From Steroidobacteraceae bacterium (lineage in GTDB: Bacteria; Pseudomonadota; Gammaproteobacteria; Steroidobacterales; Steroidobacteraceae), in the NCBI GenBank assembly GCA_016844605.1, contig JAENJD010000018.1, forward strand, positions 1 to 50,838: a stretch of 50,838 nt of DNA, given 5' to 3'. Both the position numbers and the translations under genes were made by a program. Positions 1-7,767 of this stretch are shown here, piece after piece. Numbering within the stretch: position 1 is the first letter of the stretch; each line of letters opens with the position of its first letter. Under the pieces are notes generated by a model. That model was not told the DNA's origin, searched no databases, and saw nothing but the letters and a program-made list of their open reading frames with translations.

Positions 1-156
1 GAGGGCTATCCCCTGCTGCTGCGGAAATTCCAATCATCGGTTTCGGCCCTGTTCCCGGAAAGGCAGTGCCGGCGCATCCAGGCGCTCTTCGCGGATGCCG
101 CGAAACTCGATGCCACGGCAGTGGATGATTTCGTCGCGCACCTGGTACGCAATTAG
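1..156 (+). CDS. 3' end of an unidentified gene (possibly MmgE/PrpD family), partial
   Basis: The reading frame beginning at base 1 is open for 51 codons and ends in TAG at 154-156. The start lies outside the window. The tail is a soluble, mostly helical segment with Lys-Phe (KFQSS) near its start and DDFVAHLVRN at its end. The spacing of KF followed by two helices recalls the C-terminus of MmgE/PrpD (2-methylcitrate dehydratase-like) proteins, but 51 residues are too few to decide. The ArsR gene that follows is on the opposite strand and ends 15 bases away, so the two genes converge. Confidence 0.45.
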   Translation, partial: EGYPLLLRKFQSSVSALFPERQCRRIQALFADAAKLDATAVDDFVAHLVRN

Positions 157-171
157 GCCGGCGCGGCTTCC

Positions 172-558
172 TCAGTCGCCGAACATCGATAGCTGGCCGC
201 GATCGGTTGCGCGCGCTTTTCGGACGCTTCGCCTGCCGCGCACCGGTCGCGCCTTGGCCGCAGCAGCCACCTCCGCGCCGCCGAGCCCGGCCACGAATTG
301 CGCAAGCTCCTCGAGGACACCCGCCTCCATGGCGTAGATCACGAACCGACCCCGCGGACGCGCCTCGAGCACGCCGGCGCGGTTCAATTCCTTCAGGTGG
401 AATGACAGGGTGGACGCGGGGCACTGGAGGACGCGTGCAATTTCACCGGCGGCAATGCCCTTCGTTCCCGCCTCCGCGGCAATTGCGACGATGCGCAGAC
501 GGGTCGGCTGTGCCAGGGCAGCAAGGATCAACACTTGTCGATTGGCGGCTTGATTCAT
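172..558 (-). CDS. ArsR-family winged-helix transcriptional regulator
   Basis: This is a small DNA-binding repressor of the ArsR/SmtB type, 128 residues from the ATG at 558. An upstream TTG at 576 is possible but has no better ribosome site. The N-terminal half is a typical winged helix: LAQPTRLRIVAI is helix 2-3, IARVLQCPASTLSFHLKEL is the recognition helix, and RGRFVIYAME is the wing. The single Cys before the recognition helix (LQCPAS) is not the ELCVCDL metal site of the arsenic sensors, so the inducer is unknown. The C-terminal 35 residues are an Arg/Ala-rich tail. A TATACT -10 and a perfect 9-bp dyad lie just upstream, which suits self-repression, and a small unknown gene diverges from it. 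Confidence 0.85.
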   Translation of the reverse strand: MNQAANRQVLILAALAQPTRLRIVAIAAEAGTKGIAAGEIARVLQCPASTLSFHLKELNRAGVLEARPRGRFVIYAMEAGVLEELAQFVAGLGGAEVAAAAKARPVRGRRSVRKARATDRGQLSMFGD

Positions 559-586
559 CGCGGGTCGCTTTAACAATAGTCCTAGA

Positions 587-623
587 AGTATAGAACCTTA
601 TTTCTTGCGCCGGGGCAAGAAAT
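587..623. promoter_or_regulatory. Candidate ArsR operator dyad and -10 of the arsR-type gene
   Basis: ATTTCTTGC at 600-608 and GCAAGAAAT at 615-623 form a perfect 9-bp inverted repeat with a 6-base spacer. On the minus strand TATACT lies at 592-587, so the dyad covers the -35 region of the regulator's own promoter. No good -35 match is visible, as expected if the repressor site shapes the region. Assigning the dyad to the adjacent ArsR protein is inference. Confidence 0.4.
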
Positions 624-637
624 GCGCCAGCCGTCAC

Positions 638-665
638 TTCACATTTCCAGAAATCGCGCTATATT
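638..665 (+). promoter_or_regulatory. Sigma-70-like promoter for the gene at 787
   Basis: TTCACA (638-643), a 16-base spacer and TATATT (660-665) each match the -35 and -10 consensus at five of six bases. Transcription would start near 672. That is downstream of the ATG at 622, which argues for the start at 787 in the next gene. The surrounding 580-880 stretch is AT-richer than the rest of the window. Confidence 0.5.
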
Positions 666-786
666 CGGCTTGTATCGTCTTGACGGAACGGGGATTCCGG
701 GTCGGTACACGGTGTTCAGGCTTGAGGCTTCGGATTTTTCCACCGCACTCGAACTAGTCAGTGAATCAGGGAGTTACGGACACCGT

Positions 787-1215
787 ATGAGTGCCGCCGC
801 CTGGGAGAGCTTTCACAAGGCCACGCTTGAGCTGGCCAAGTCCGCTGCATTAAAACAAAGACTTACGGACGCCTTCTCACGTCACTTACAGGACATGCCG
901 GCGTCCGAAATGCCTGGTGAATTGCGCGGCGACTTCGAGTCGCTGCGCAAACAGATGACTCAGGTGAAACCCTTGCGCGGTGAAACGGCGGTTGCAGCAA
1001 CCGTGCGCAAGATGTCATCCCATGAAGCGGATGCCTGCGCTGCGCGCATCGTGGCGCTTCTGGACGCCCTGCATCGGGTAAAGGCCAGCGACGCCGGGGC
1101 CACGGGAAATCGCCTGACTGGCGATCTGGGAAACGATCACGGCAATCGCAGGCCCAAGACGCCCGCGGATGCTTCCGCCCGCATTCCGACCCTGATCAGC
1201 ATCAATCGAGCTTGA
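787..1215 (+). CDS. Hypothetical protein
   Basis: I do not recognise this 142-residue protein. The frame is open from an ATG at 622, but that start lies inside a dyad and upstream of a good promoter, so I place the start at the ATG at 787 (MSAAAWESFH). The first 110 residues are predicted helical and charged, with a heptad-like run SHEADACAARIVALLDALHR. The last 35 residues are polar and probably disordered (DHGNRRPKTPAD). There is no signal peptide or membrane segment. It diverges from the ArsR gene and could be its regulatory target. Its 3' end overlaps the converging TIR-like gene by 14 bases. Confidence 0.5.
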   Translation: MSAAAWESFHKATLELAKSAALKQRLTDAFSRHLQDMPASEMPGELRGDFESLRKQMTQVKPLRGETAVAATVRKMSSHEADACAARIVALLDALHRVKASDAGATGNRLTGDLGNDHGNRRPKTPADASARIPTLISINRA

Positions 1216-1657
1216 ACTCGATGACGTCCCAGCGGGTCGTGTCCTCGTGACGCGCCTGCTGGCGGATCTTGTCCGCGATCTCGCGCCCGTTCCAGCCGAT
1301 AACCTCGTCCGCCAGCTCGCGCAACTCCTTCGCCACCGGCTCGCCGGTCCCGAATGGCTCCATGACGATCACCGGCTTGTCATTGGCCTTCGAGTACAGG
1401 GCCTGGAACTCGATCAAGACCGGGTCGCGCGCATGCAGGTCGCTCAGGATGATCACAAGCTCGGCCTCGTTGATCTGCTTGCGCAGGTGCTCCTTGAGTG
1501 CCTCCCGTTCCATGCTGCGGGGCGGCTTGTCAGGCGTCGCACAATTCTTGTAGTAGAAGTTGATCGCGCTTTCGAGGTATTCGAACATGCGAAAGTACGC
1601 CTCGTCGGGCGCATAAAGATGGCTCACGAACAGCCGGATTGGATTGCTTTCAGACAC
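1202..1657 (-). CDS. TIR-like (MTH538/ThsB-type fold) domain protein
   Basis: A 151-residue single-domain protein starting at GTG 1657, with AGGGG ten bases upstream. IRLFVSHLYAPDE is a flavodoxin/TIR-type first strand and loop. The central helix carries ALKEHLRKQINEAELVIILS, where TIR-like proteins place the strand preceding the active site. IEFQALYSKANDKPVIVM places a Glu where the catalytic acid of TIR-like NADases usually sits. Such domains may hydrolyse NAD, make cyclic-ADP-ribose signals (ThsB of Thoeris) or serve as scaffolds. No ThsA-like effector is adjacent. It diverges from the EEP gene with 70 bases between them. Family placement is fairly safe; enzymatic activity is inference. 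Confidence 0.65.
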   Translation of the reverse strand: MSESNPIRLFVSHLYAPDEAYFRMFEYLESAINFYYKNCATPDKPPRSMEREALKEHLRKQINEAELVIILSDLHARDPVLIEFQALYSKANDKPVIVMEPFGTGEPVAKELRELADEVIGWNGREIADKIRQQARHEDTTRWDVIEFKLD

Positions 1658-1727
1658 GGATCGCGCCCCTGGCCAGGATCCTGCGCCTAGAATACGTCTT
1701 TTGCCGCCCAGCGGGTATCAACGCCAC

Positions 1728-2507
1728 GTGCGACTGCTCATTTACAACATCCGATACGCGACCGGCACCGGCGCCGCATTTCACCTGCCGGTGCCCGGTG
1801 CCGGTTATCTGCGAAGCAGCCGCCAGGTACTCGAGCGCATCACGGACTTCATCCGCGAGTGCGATCCGGATGTCGTCGGTCTCGTCGAAGTGGATACTGG
1901 TTCGATCCGGAGCGGCATGGTCAATCAGGCCGAGTTCATCGCGAGCCACCTGGCGCACTACTCGACTTACCAGTGCAAGTATGGCGAGGATTCACTGAAT
2001 CAGTTCATGCCGATCGTGCGCAAGCAGGCAAATGCTTTCCTTGCCGCGCCGCGGGTCCACGGTGAGCGCTTCCATTACTTCGACACCGGGATCAAGAAAC
2101 TGATCATCGAGCTCGAGCTCGATGAAGTCGCCATTTTCCTGGTGCACCTGTCGCTCAAGTTCCGGCACCGCCACTCCCAGCTTCGGCACCTGCACCAGCT
2201 GGTGCGCCGCCAGTCGAAGCCGGTGATCGTGGCAGGCGATTTCAATACGTTCTGGGGCGAGCATGAGATCTACCTTTTCATGCAGGCAGCCGGGCTGCGC
2301 AGCGCCAATGTTGCCGGGCTGCCCTCCTATCCGAGCCGCTGGCCAAGAAAGGAACTCGATTTCATCCTGTACGGAGAGGGCATCGTGCCGAAGGGATTCG
2401 ACATCCCGACCGTGCCGCTGTCCGACCACCTGCCACTGGTATTCGACTTCGAGGTGGAGCCGCAGAAAGCGAAGCTCACAGATCCAGCCGCCGCGGCCGA
2501 AGCCTGA
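1728..2507 (+). CDS. Endonuclease/exonuclease/phosphatase (EEP) family protein
   Basis: A 259-residue metal-dependent phosphohydrolase. I start it at GTG 1728 (VRLLIYNIRY) because the family begins directly with this strand. The frame is open further upstream only across the divergent TIR-like gene. EEP signatures appear in order: IYNIR near residue 5, VVGLVEVD with the metal-binding Glu near 48, the active-site VAGDFNTFWG near 169, LDFILY near 213 and the C-terminal SDHLPLVFDF with the catalytic His near 236. There is no signal peptide. The substrate (DNA, lipid or inositol phosphate) cannot be told from the sequence. Confidence 0.85.
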   Translation: MRLLIYNIRYATGTGAAFHLPVPGAGYLRSSRQVLERITDFIRECDPDVVGLVEVDTGSIRSGMVNQAEFIASHLAHYSTYQCKYGEDSLNQFMPIVRKQANAFLAAPRVHGERFHYFDTGIKKLIIELELDEVAIFLVHLSLKFRHRHSQLRHLHQLVRRQSKPVIVAGDFNTFWGEHEIYLFMQAAGLRSANVAGLPSYPSRWPRKELDFILYGEGIVPKGFDIPTVPLSDHLPLVFDFEVEPQKAKLTDPAAAAEA

Positions 2508-2553
2508 ACAAGCGTGAGCGTGCATAATTGAATTGTCATCCTGGGATGCGGCC

Positions 2554-4587
2554 ATGACTGAACAGCGTGCCCATTGGCGCTTAGAGACGGATAAAAACCA
2601 GGTCACCTGGCTGACCCTCGACCAGCAGGGCAGCGGCACCAACACGCTCGGTACCGAGGTCATGGGACAGCTCGACGCACGCCTCGCGGAGATCGAGCGC
2701 GCGCGGCCAAAGGCGCTCGTGATCCGTTCCGCAAAGGACAGCGGTTTCATTGCCGGCGCCGATATCTCGGAGTTCACCGGCTTCGCCGACGCCGAACAGG
2801 CCTATCGCCTGGTGCGCACCGGCCAGCAGGTATTCGATCGCATCGAGGCGCTGTCGATGCCGACTGCGGCCGCGATCCAGGGATTCGCACTGGGCGGCGG
2901 CCTCGAACTCGCGCTCGCCTGCGACTACCGCGTCGGTGCGGACGATGGCCGGCTGAATCTCGGATTGCCGGAAGTGCTGCTCGGGATTCACCCGGGCTTT
3001 GGCGGAACGGTCCGTACTCCCCGGCTGATCGGTGCGCCCGCCGCGCTCGACCTGATGTTGACCGGCCGCTCGCTGCGTGGCGATGCAGCGCTCAAGCTTG
3101 GATTGATCGACCGGCTCGTGCCGCGCGAAGCGCTTGACACTGCGGCACGCGAGATCGTGCTTGCGGCGCCCCCACCAAAGCGTGCGCCCCTGATGCTGCG
3201 CCTGCTCGGACTCCCGCTGCTGCGCAGCTTCGTCGCTGCACAGACCCGCAAGCAGGTGGCGCGCCGCGCAAATCCGGCGCACTACCCCGCGCCCTACGCA
3301 ATCATCAACCTGTTCGCGCGGCATGGCGCACTCGGCGCGGCAGCTTATGAAGCGGAGGCGCGCTCGATCGCCGCGCTGTTCTCGAGCGAATCCTCGCGCA
3401 ACCTCGTCCGGGTGTTCTTTCTGCAGAACCGCCTCAAGGCACTCGGCGGAAAAGGCGCGCGCAAGTTCAACCACGTGCACGTCGTCGGTGCGGGCGTGAT
3501 GGGCGGGGACATCGCGGCCTGGTGCGCTTCGCGCGGCCTGACCGTGACATTGCAGGACCGCGAGATGAAGTACGTCGAGCCGGCGCTCGCGCGCGCCCGT
3601 GAATTCTTCGGCAAGCGCGCGCAGGATCCGAAGAAATCCGCGGAGATGGCCGCGAGGCTGACGGCCGACGTCGAGGGCGCAGGCGCCGCCCGCGCCGATA
3701 TCGTGATCGAAGCGATATTCGAGAACGCGGACGCCAAGCGCGCGTTGTACGCGAAGCTCGAGCCGGCGATGAAGCCCGGCGCGCTGCTCGCCACAAACAC
3801 ATCAAGCATCATGCTGGAGGAACTGTCGCGCGAGCTCGCCGATCCCGGGCGCCTGGTCGGGCTGCACTTCTTCAATCCGGTCGCGAAGATGATGCTGGTC
3901 GAGATCATCCGCTCGCGGCAGACGCGCGATGATGTCGTCGAGGACATGCTGGCGTTCACGCGCAAGCTCGACAAGCTGCCCCTGCCCTGCCGCAGCGCGC
4001 CCGGCTTCGTCGTCAACCGCATACTGATGCCTTACATGACCGAGGCGATGCTGGCCGCGGATGAGGGAGTGCCACTCGCGCTGATCGACCGTATCGCGAC
4101 GCAGTTCGGGATGCCGATGGGCCCCATCGAGCTCGCGGACACGGTAGGTCTCGATGTCGCGGCGCATGTCGGGAAGATACTTGCCGAGGCTTATGCCCGG
4201 CCGACCCCGAAGAGCACGGCAGCGCTCGTTGCGGCCGGCAGGCTCGGCCGCAAGAGCGGTCAGGGCTTCTACGAATGGCGGGACGGCAAGCCGGTCAAGC
4301 CGGCGGCGGCCGGCGAGCTGCCTGCGGATCTCGAGGACCGGCTGATCCTTCAGTATCTGAATGAAGCCGTGGCCTGCCTGCGCGAGCAGGTCATCGACGA
4401 TGCGGACCTGCTCGATGCGGGGATGATATTTGGCACCGGCTTTGCGCCATTCCGCGGAGGGCCACTGCACTATGCGCGCGCACGCGGCGCCGCCGCCATC
4501 GTCGCCCGGCTCGAGCAGCTGGCCACGCGATACGGCCCGCGCTTTCGCCCCGATTCGGGTTGGGCGTCCCTGGCCGCGCCGCGCTGA
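2554..4587 (+). CDS. fadJ: Fatty acid oxidation multifunctional protein, FadJ/FadB-like (enoyl-CoA hydratase / 3-hydroxyacyl-CoA dehydrogenase)
   Basis: A 677-residue trifunctional alpha subunit starting at ATG 2554. Residues 1-200 are the crotonase domain: FIAGADISEF supplies the oxyanion hole, GGGLELALACD and LPEVLLGIHPGFGG carry the two catalytic glutamates. Residues about 305-490 are the NAD-binding dehydrogenase: VVGAGVMGGDIA is the dinucleotide fold and GLHFFNPVAKM holds the catalytic His. The rest is a duplicated C-terminal dehydrogenase domain (GFVVNRIL, GFYEWRDG). It hydrates enoyl-CoA and oxidises 3-hydroxyacyl-CoA. The thiolase partner (FadI/FadA) is not beside it. It is 39 bases from the next gene. 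FadJ versus FadB is not resolved. Confidence 0.93.
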   Translation: MTEQRAHWRLETDKNQVTWLTLDQQGSGTNTLGTEVMGQLDARLAEIERARPKALVIRSAKDSGFIAGADISEFTGFADAEQAYRLVRTGQQVFDRIEALSMPTAAAIQGFALGGGLELALACDYRVGADDGRLNLGLPEVLLGIHPGFGGTVRTPRLIGAPAALDLMLTGRSLRGDAALKLGLIDRLVPREALDTAAREIVLAAPPPKRAPLMLRLLGLPLLRSFVAAQTRKQVARRANPAHYPAPYAIINLFARHGALGAAAYEAEARSIAALFSSESSRNLVRVFFLQNRLKALGGKGARKFNHVHVVGAGVMGGDIAAWCASRGLTVTLQDREMKYVEPALARAREFFGKRAQDPKKSAEMAARLTADVEGAGAARADIVIEAIFENADAKRALYAKLEPAMKPGALLATNTSSIMLEELSRELADPGRLVGLHFFNPVAKMMLVEIIRSRQTRDDVVEDMLAFTRKLDKLPLPCRSAPGFVVNRILMPYMTEAMLAADEGVPLALIDRIATQFGMPMGPIELADTVGLDVAAHVGKILAEAYARPTPKSTAALVAAGRLGRKSGQGFYEWRDGKPVKPAAAGELPADLEDRLILQYLNEAVACLREQVIDDADLLDAGMIFGTGFAPFRGGPLHYARARGAAAIVARLEQLATRYGPRFRPDSGWASLAAPR

Positions 4588-4626
4588 AGCCTGTGATAGA
4601 TTGCGGCCGCATGAAAGATTTCGCGC

Positions 4627-5700
4627 ATGGAAGATAAGCCGGTAGAACTCGACGTATTGCGTGGATTCAGCCCGCTCGACGGCCTGAAGCGGGAGAATCT
4701 GCACGCGCTCTCGCGAAAAACCCGGCTCCAGGAGCTCGACTCCGGCCGCGTGCTGTTCAAGGAAGGCGAATCCGACAAGCGCACGGTCTATCTCGTCAGC
4801 GGCGAGATCGAGTTGCGCAGCGGTGACCGTACGGTCTCGACATTGCGCGCCGGCACGCCCGAGGCGCGCATTGCAATCACGCCCGGGCAGCCGCGGCGCT
4901 TCACGGCGCGGGCTCTCTCCGACGTGACCTTTATCGCAGTGGACAGCGACCTGCTCGACGTATTGATCACCTGGGACCAAACCGGCAGTTATGAAGTCGG
5001 CGAAATCTCGGATGGCGGCGTCGGGAATGCCGACGACTGGATGACGGTGCTGCTGCAGACCAAGTCCTTCCACCGCATCCCCCCCGCCAATCTGCAGGCG
5101 CTCTTCATGCGTATGCAGCACGTGGCCTGCAAAGCCGGCGAGGTCATCATCAAGCAGGGCGACGAAGGCGACTATTTCTACGTGATCACGAAGGGCAGCG
5201 CAGTCGTCACGCGCGAGACGCCGATGAACCGCGCCGGCATCAAGCTTGCCGATGTCGGAATCGGCGAGTCCTTCGGCGAGGAAGCGCTGATCTCCGACGG
5301 CAAGCGCAATGCCACGATCACAATGCAGACCGATGGCGCCCTGGTGCGCCTGGGCAAGGATGACTTCCGTGAACTCCTGAATGAGCCGCTGCTGCATGCG
5401 GTGGACCTTGAGCATGCGCGCGAGCTGGTCGCGCGCGGTGCGCGCTGGCTGGATGTGCGCCTGCCAAGCGAGTACGAGAGTTTTCACCTGGACGGTGCGC
5501 TGAATGTGCCCCTGTACTTCATCCGCCTGAAGGTGCGCACGCTCGATACCAAGACGCCCTACGTGGTCGTCTGCGACACCGGGCGGCGCAGCTCCGCCGC
5601 CGCGTTCCTGCTGAGCGAACGTGGATTTGAGGCCTACTGCCTGCAGAATGGCCTGGTGGGAAACAAACTTGGTCCTGAATTGGACGCAACACCGCAGTAA
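4627..5700 (+). CDS. Double cyclic-nucleotide-binding domain fused to a rhodanese domain
   Basis: A 357-residue cytoplasmic protein with no HTH and no membrane segment. Residues about 10-115 form a degenerate cNMP-binding beta-barrel (FKEGESDKRTVYLVSGEIEL) without a recognisable phosphate-binding cassette. Residues about 140-250 form a second, complete one, with the cassette GESFGEEALISDGKRNAT. Residues about 260-350 are a rhodanese domain: WLDVRLPSEYESFHLDGALN and the loop VVCDTGRRSS, whose Cys is the expected sulfur-carrying residue. The architecture suggests a cyclic-nucleotide-gated sulfurtransferase or sensor; ligand and target are unknown. It directly follows fadJ on the same strand and may be co-transcribed. 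Confidence 0.88.
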   Translation: MEDKPVELDVLRGFSPLDGLKRENLHALSRKTRLQELDSGRVLFKEGESDKRTVYLVSGEIELRSGDRTVSTLRAGTPEARIAITPGQPRRFTARALSDVTFIAVDSDLLDVLITWDQTGSYEVGEISDGGVGNADDWMTVLLQTKSFHRIPPANLQALFMRMQHVACKAGEVIIKQGDEGDYFYVITKGSAVVTRETPMNRAGIKLADVGIGESFGEEALISDGKRNATITMQTDGALVRLGKDDFRELLNEPLLHAVDLEHARELVARGARWLDVRLPSEYESFHLDGALNVPLYFIRLKVRTLDTKTPYVVVCDTGRRSSAAAFLLSERGFEAYCLQNGLVGNKLGPELDATPQ

Positions 5701-5710
5701 GCTGCGTCGC

Positions 5711-6061
5711 TTACATCGTGTGCGTCTGCTTGTCCCCGCCGAGCGCGCCGGCCAGGTAGGACTCGATCTTCTTCTGCGTCGTGCCGCGATCCTGTTCGCT
5801 GAACTGCACGCCGATGCCGGCCGTGCGTTTGCCCTGTGCGCCTTTCGGCGTCAGCCAGATCACCCGGCCCGCGACCGGCAGCTTTTCCTCCTCACCCATC
5901 AGGTTGAGGAGCATGAAAACCTCGTCGCCGATCCGGTAGTTGCTGTTGGTCGGGATGAACAGCCCGCCATTCTTCACGAATGGCATATAGGCAAGGTACA
6001 GCGCGCTCTTGTCCTTGATAGTGAGCGTCAGCAGCCCAGGCTTGGTCGATGGTGCCCGCAT
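5711..6061 (-). CDS. pilZ: Type IV pilus assembly protein PilZ
   Basis: A 116-residue PilZ-domain protein, start ATG 6061, two bases after the holB stop. The core reads LYLAYMPFVKNGGLFIPT, then YRIGDEVFMLLNL and VAGRVIWLTP. It lacks the RxxxR and D/NxSxxG signature that binds cyclic di-GMP: the position of that loop is occupied by FVKNGG. This is the known state of the canonical PilZ of Pseudomonas and Xanthomonas, which works by contacting PilB and a GGDEF/EAL partner rather than by binding the nucleotide itself. It lies last in the fab-holB operon, exactly as in those genera. Confidence 0.88.
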   Translation of the reverse strand: MRAPSTKPGLLTLTIKDKSALYLAYMPFVKNGGLFIPTNSNYRIGDEVFMLLNLMGEEEKLPVAGRVIWLTPKGAQGKRTAGIGVQFSEQDRGTTQKKIESYLAGALGGDKQTHTM

Positions 6062-6063
6062 CT

Positions 6064-7125
6064 TCAATCCACTGACTCCCTCAACTTGCCGGTGCCTTCA
6101 CCCACGAGCGCCATGAGCGAAATCAACAGCCCCTCGAACAGGAGCTGCGTGTTGAGCGCACCGCTCACGAGCAACCTTGCTTCGCGCAGCGCGTCCAGCA
6201 GGCGATAGCCCGCCCGTATCATCGGTTCGCGTGCCGGAACCCGCAACCATGGTAAACGATTATCGTTAACCAGATCACTAGACAGGGCTGCATCGCGCAA
6301 CCGGCCCGTGAGCCAGGATTCGAGCCAGAACAGGCGCGCCTCGGGTTGATCGCGGCTCCATGCCGCGGCGGTCGCGATGATGTCGAGCTGGCCCTTTTCG
6401 GCCGAATCCAGCGTCTCCTGCATCTTGGCGTCGATTTCCTCGAGGCCAGCATCCGCGTATTGCAGCGCACGGAATGGAGCGCCATTGGCGAGCGCGAGCA
6501 GGCGCTCCCAGCCCGCGAATTTCCTGCGCCCATTCAACCAGGCAAGCGCGTCGCCGGCGTCCGGCAATGGCAAGCGCAGGCGCGCGCTGCGGCTCACGAT
6601 CGTGCGCGGCAGGCGGTCGCTGCGGCTTGCGGTCAGGATCAGGTAAGTATTGTCAGAAGGCTCTTCAAGTGTCTTCAACAAGGCATTGAATGAGTTGATA
6701 TTCATGGCATCCGCCGGATCGAGGAGCGCCACCTTGTTCCGGCCCCTGTAGCTCTTGAGCGAAAAACTCTCGGACAAGCTGCGGATCTGTTCGACGCGAA
6801 TAACGGCCGCGTCTTCCTCCAGGCCCACGCGGTAGAAATCCGGATGTGTGCCTGCCAGAAATAGACGACAGCCCGCACATTCAGCGCAGGACGTTTCGCC
6901 CTTCCTGTCACAGAGCAGCAGTGCGGCGAGCCACAAGCCAAGCTCGGTTTGCCCCGCTCCCGGCTGGCCCAGCAACAACATGGCATGCGGCAATCTATGC
7001 CCGGCCAGCATCGTCGCGAGACGCTCGCGCGACGGCGCGAGCCATTCAACGCCGGCGCGCGCGAGCGAATCGCCGGGATCCAGCGCCGCCACACCTTCTT
7101 CGCTTTCGCGTTTCGAGCCTGCCAT
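6064..7125 (-). CDS. holB: DNA polymerase III subunit delta'
   Basis: A 353-residue clamp-loader subunit. ATG 7125 has GGAG eight bases upstream and is preferred over an in-frame TTG at 7152 that would run into tmk. The AAA+ domain has LLLGQPGAGQTELG in place of Walker A, a degenerate P-loop of the kind seen in delta'. A four-cysteine zinc module follows (CDRKGETSCAECAGC), then LLDPADAMN and TLEEPSDNTYLILTA, and the SRS variant of the SRC sensor motif. The C-terminal third is the helical collar domain. It opens and stabilises the clamp loader with delta and tau/gamma. The order tmk-holB-pilZ is standard. Confidence 0.93.
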   Translation of the reverse strand: MAGSKRESEEGVAALDPGDSLARAGVEWLAPSRERLATMLAGHRLPHAMLLLGQPGAGQTELGLWLAALLLCDRKGETSCAECAGCRLFLAGTHPDFYRVGLEEDAAVIRVEQIRSLSESFSLKSYRGRNKVALLDPADAMNINSFNALLKTLEEPSDNTYLILTASRSDRLPRTIVSRSARLRLPLPDAGDALAWLNGRRKFAGWERLLALANGAPFRALQYADAGLEEIDAKMQETLDSAEKGQLDIIATAAAWSRDQPEARLFWLESWLTGRLRDAALSSDLVNDNRLPWLRVPAREPMIRAGYRLLDALREARLLVSGALNTQLLFEGLLISLMALVGEGTGKLRESVD

Positions 7126-7130
7126 CTGTC

Positions 7131-7763
7131 TCACTCCGTCTTTGCCAGCCAAGCGTCGAGTTCGCGCGCGATAGCCGTCGCGACTTGCCGCTCGTCGCCG
7201 GTCGCGTCGATCAACCGGATGCGGCCGGGTTCGCGTGCGGCGATGTCCAGGTAGCCACGCCGCACGCGCTCGAAGAACTTCTGATCCTCGGCCTCGAAGC
7301 GATCAAGCGATGCGCCCCTGGAGGCAACCCTCGCATGCGCGACAGCCGGCGGCGCGTCGAGCAACAGGGTCAGGTCCGGCATCAGTCCCGGGTGTGCGAT
7401 GGCGGCGAGCTGGCGGATCGTGGATTGCGCGACGCCATGGCCGGCGCCCTGATAAGCCTCGGTGGCGTCGGTAAAGCGGTCGCAGAGCACCCAGCGCCCG
7501 CGAGCCAGCGCCGGGGCGATCACGTCGGTGACATGACTGGCTCGGGCAGCAAATATCATCAGGAGCTCGGCGGTGACGCCCACCGGCCGGTCACGCCGTT
7601 GCAACACCAGCGCGCGCAACGCCTCGGCGAGCGGCGTGCCCCCCGGCTCGCGCGTCAGCAGCGGATCGTTCACGCGGCCCCGCAGATGAAGCGCGGCCTG
7701 CGCGAGCTGCGTCGACTTGCCGACGCCCTCGATGCCCTCGAATGTGATGAACCGGCCGCGCAC
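7131..7763 (-). CDS. tmk: Thymidylate kinase
   Basis: A 210-residue enzyme that phosphorylates dTMP to dTDP. I choose GTG 7763, giving VRGRFITFEGIEGVGKST, because the family starts just before this strand. The start overlaps no coding of mltG, whose stop is at 7768. Walker A is GIEGVGKST, the DRX substrate motif is LCDRFTDATEAYQG and REPGGTPLAE is the conserved dTMP-binding loop. The LID region (RVASRGASLDRFE) is rich in Arg. The length equals the family norm. It is translationally close to both neighbours in the operon. Confidence 0.95.
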   Translation of the reverse strand: MRGRFITFEGIEGVGKSTQLAQAALHLRGRVNDPLLTREPGGTPLAEALRALVLQRRDRPVGVTAELLMIFAARASHVTDVIAPALARGRWVLCDRFTDATEAYQGAGHGVAQSTIRQLAAIAHPGLMPDLTLLLDAPPAVAHARVASRGASLDRFEAEDQKFFERVRRGYLDIAAREPGRIRLIDATGDERQVATAIARELDAWLAKTE

Positions 7764-7767
7764 GAGT

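Noticed and set aside
622-786. Upstream ATG at 622 as the start of the unknown gene.
   Set aside because: This ATG lies within a dyad and before a good promoter whose predicted start is near 672.
1202-1657. A Thoeris defence system.
   Set aside because: Only a TIR-like protein is present. No ThsA (SIR2/SLOG) effector gene is adjacent.
3802-5487. 561-codon open frame on the minus strand.
   Set aside because: It lies antisense to fadJ and the cNMP-rhodanese gene, both with clear motifs. It is a shadow caused by high GC.
5711-6061. PilZ protein without a c-di-GMP motif as a degenerate gene.
   Set aside because: The canonical pilus PilZ is known to lack the binding motif, and the operon position is the usual one.
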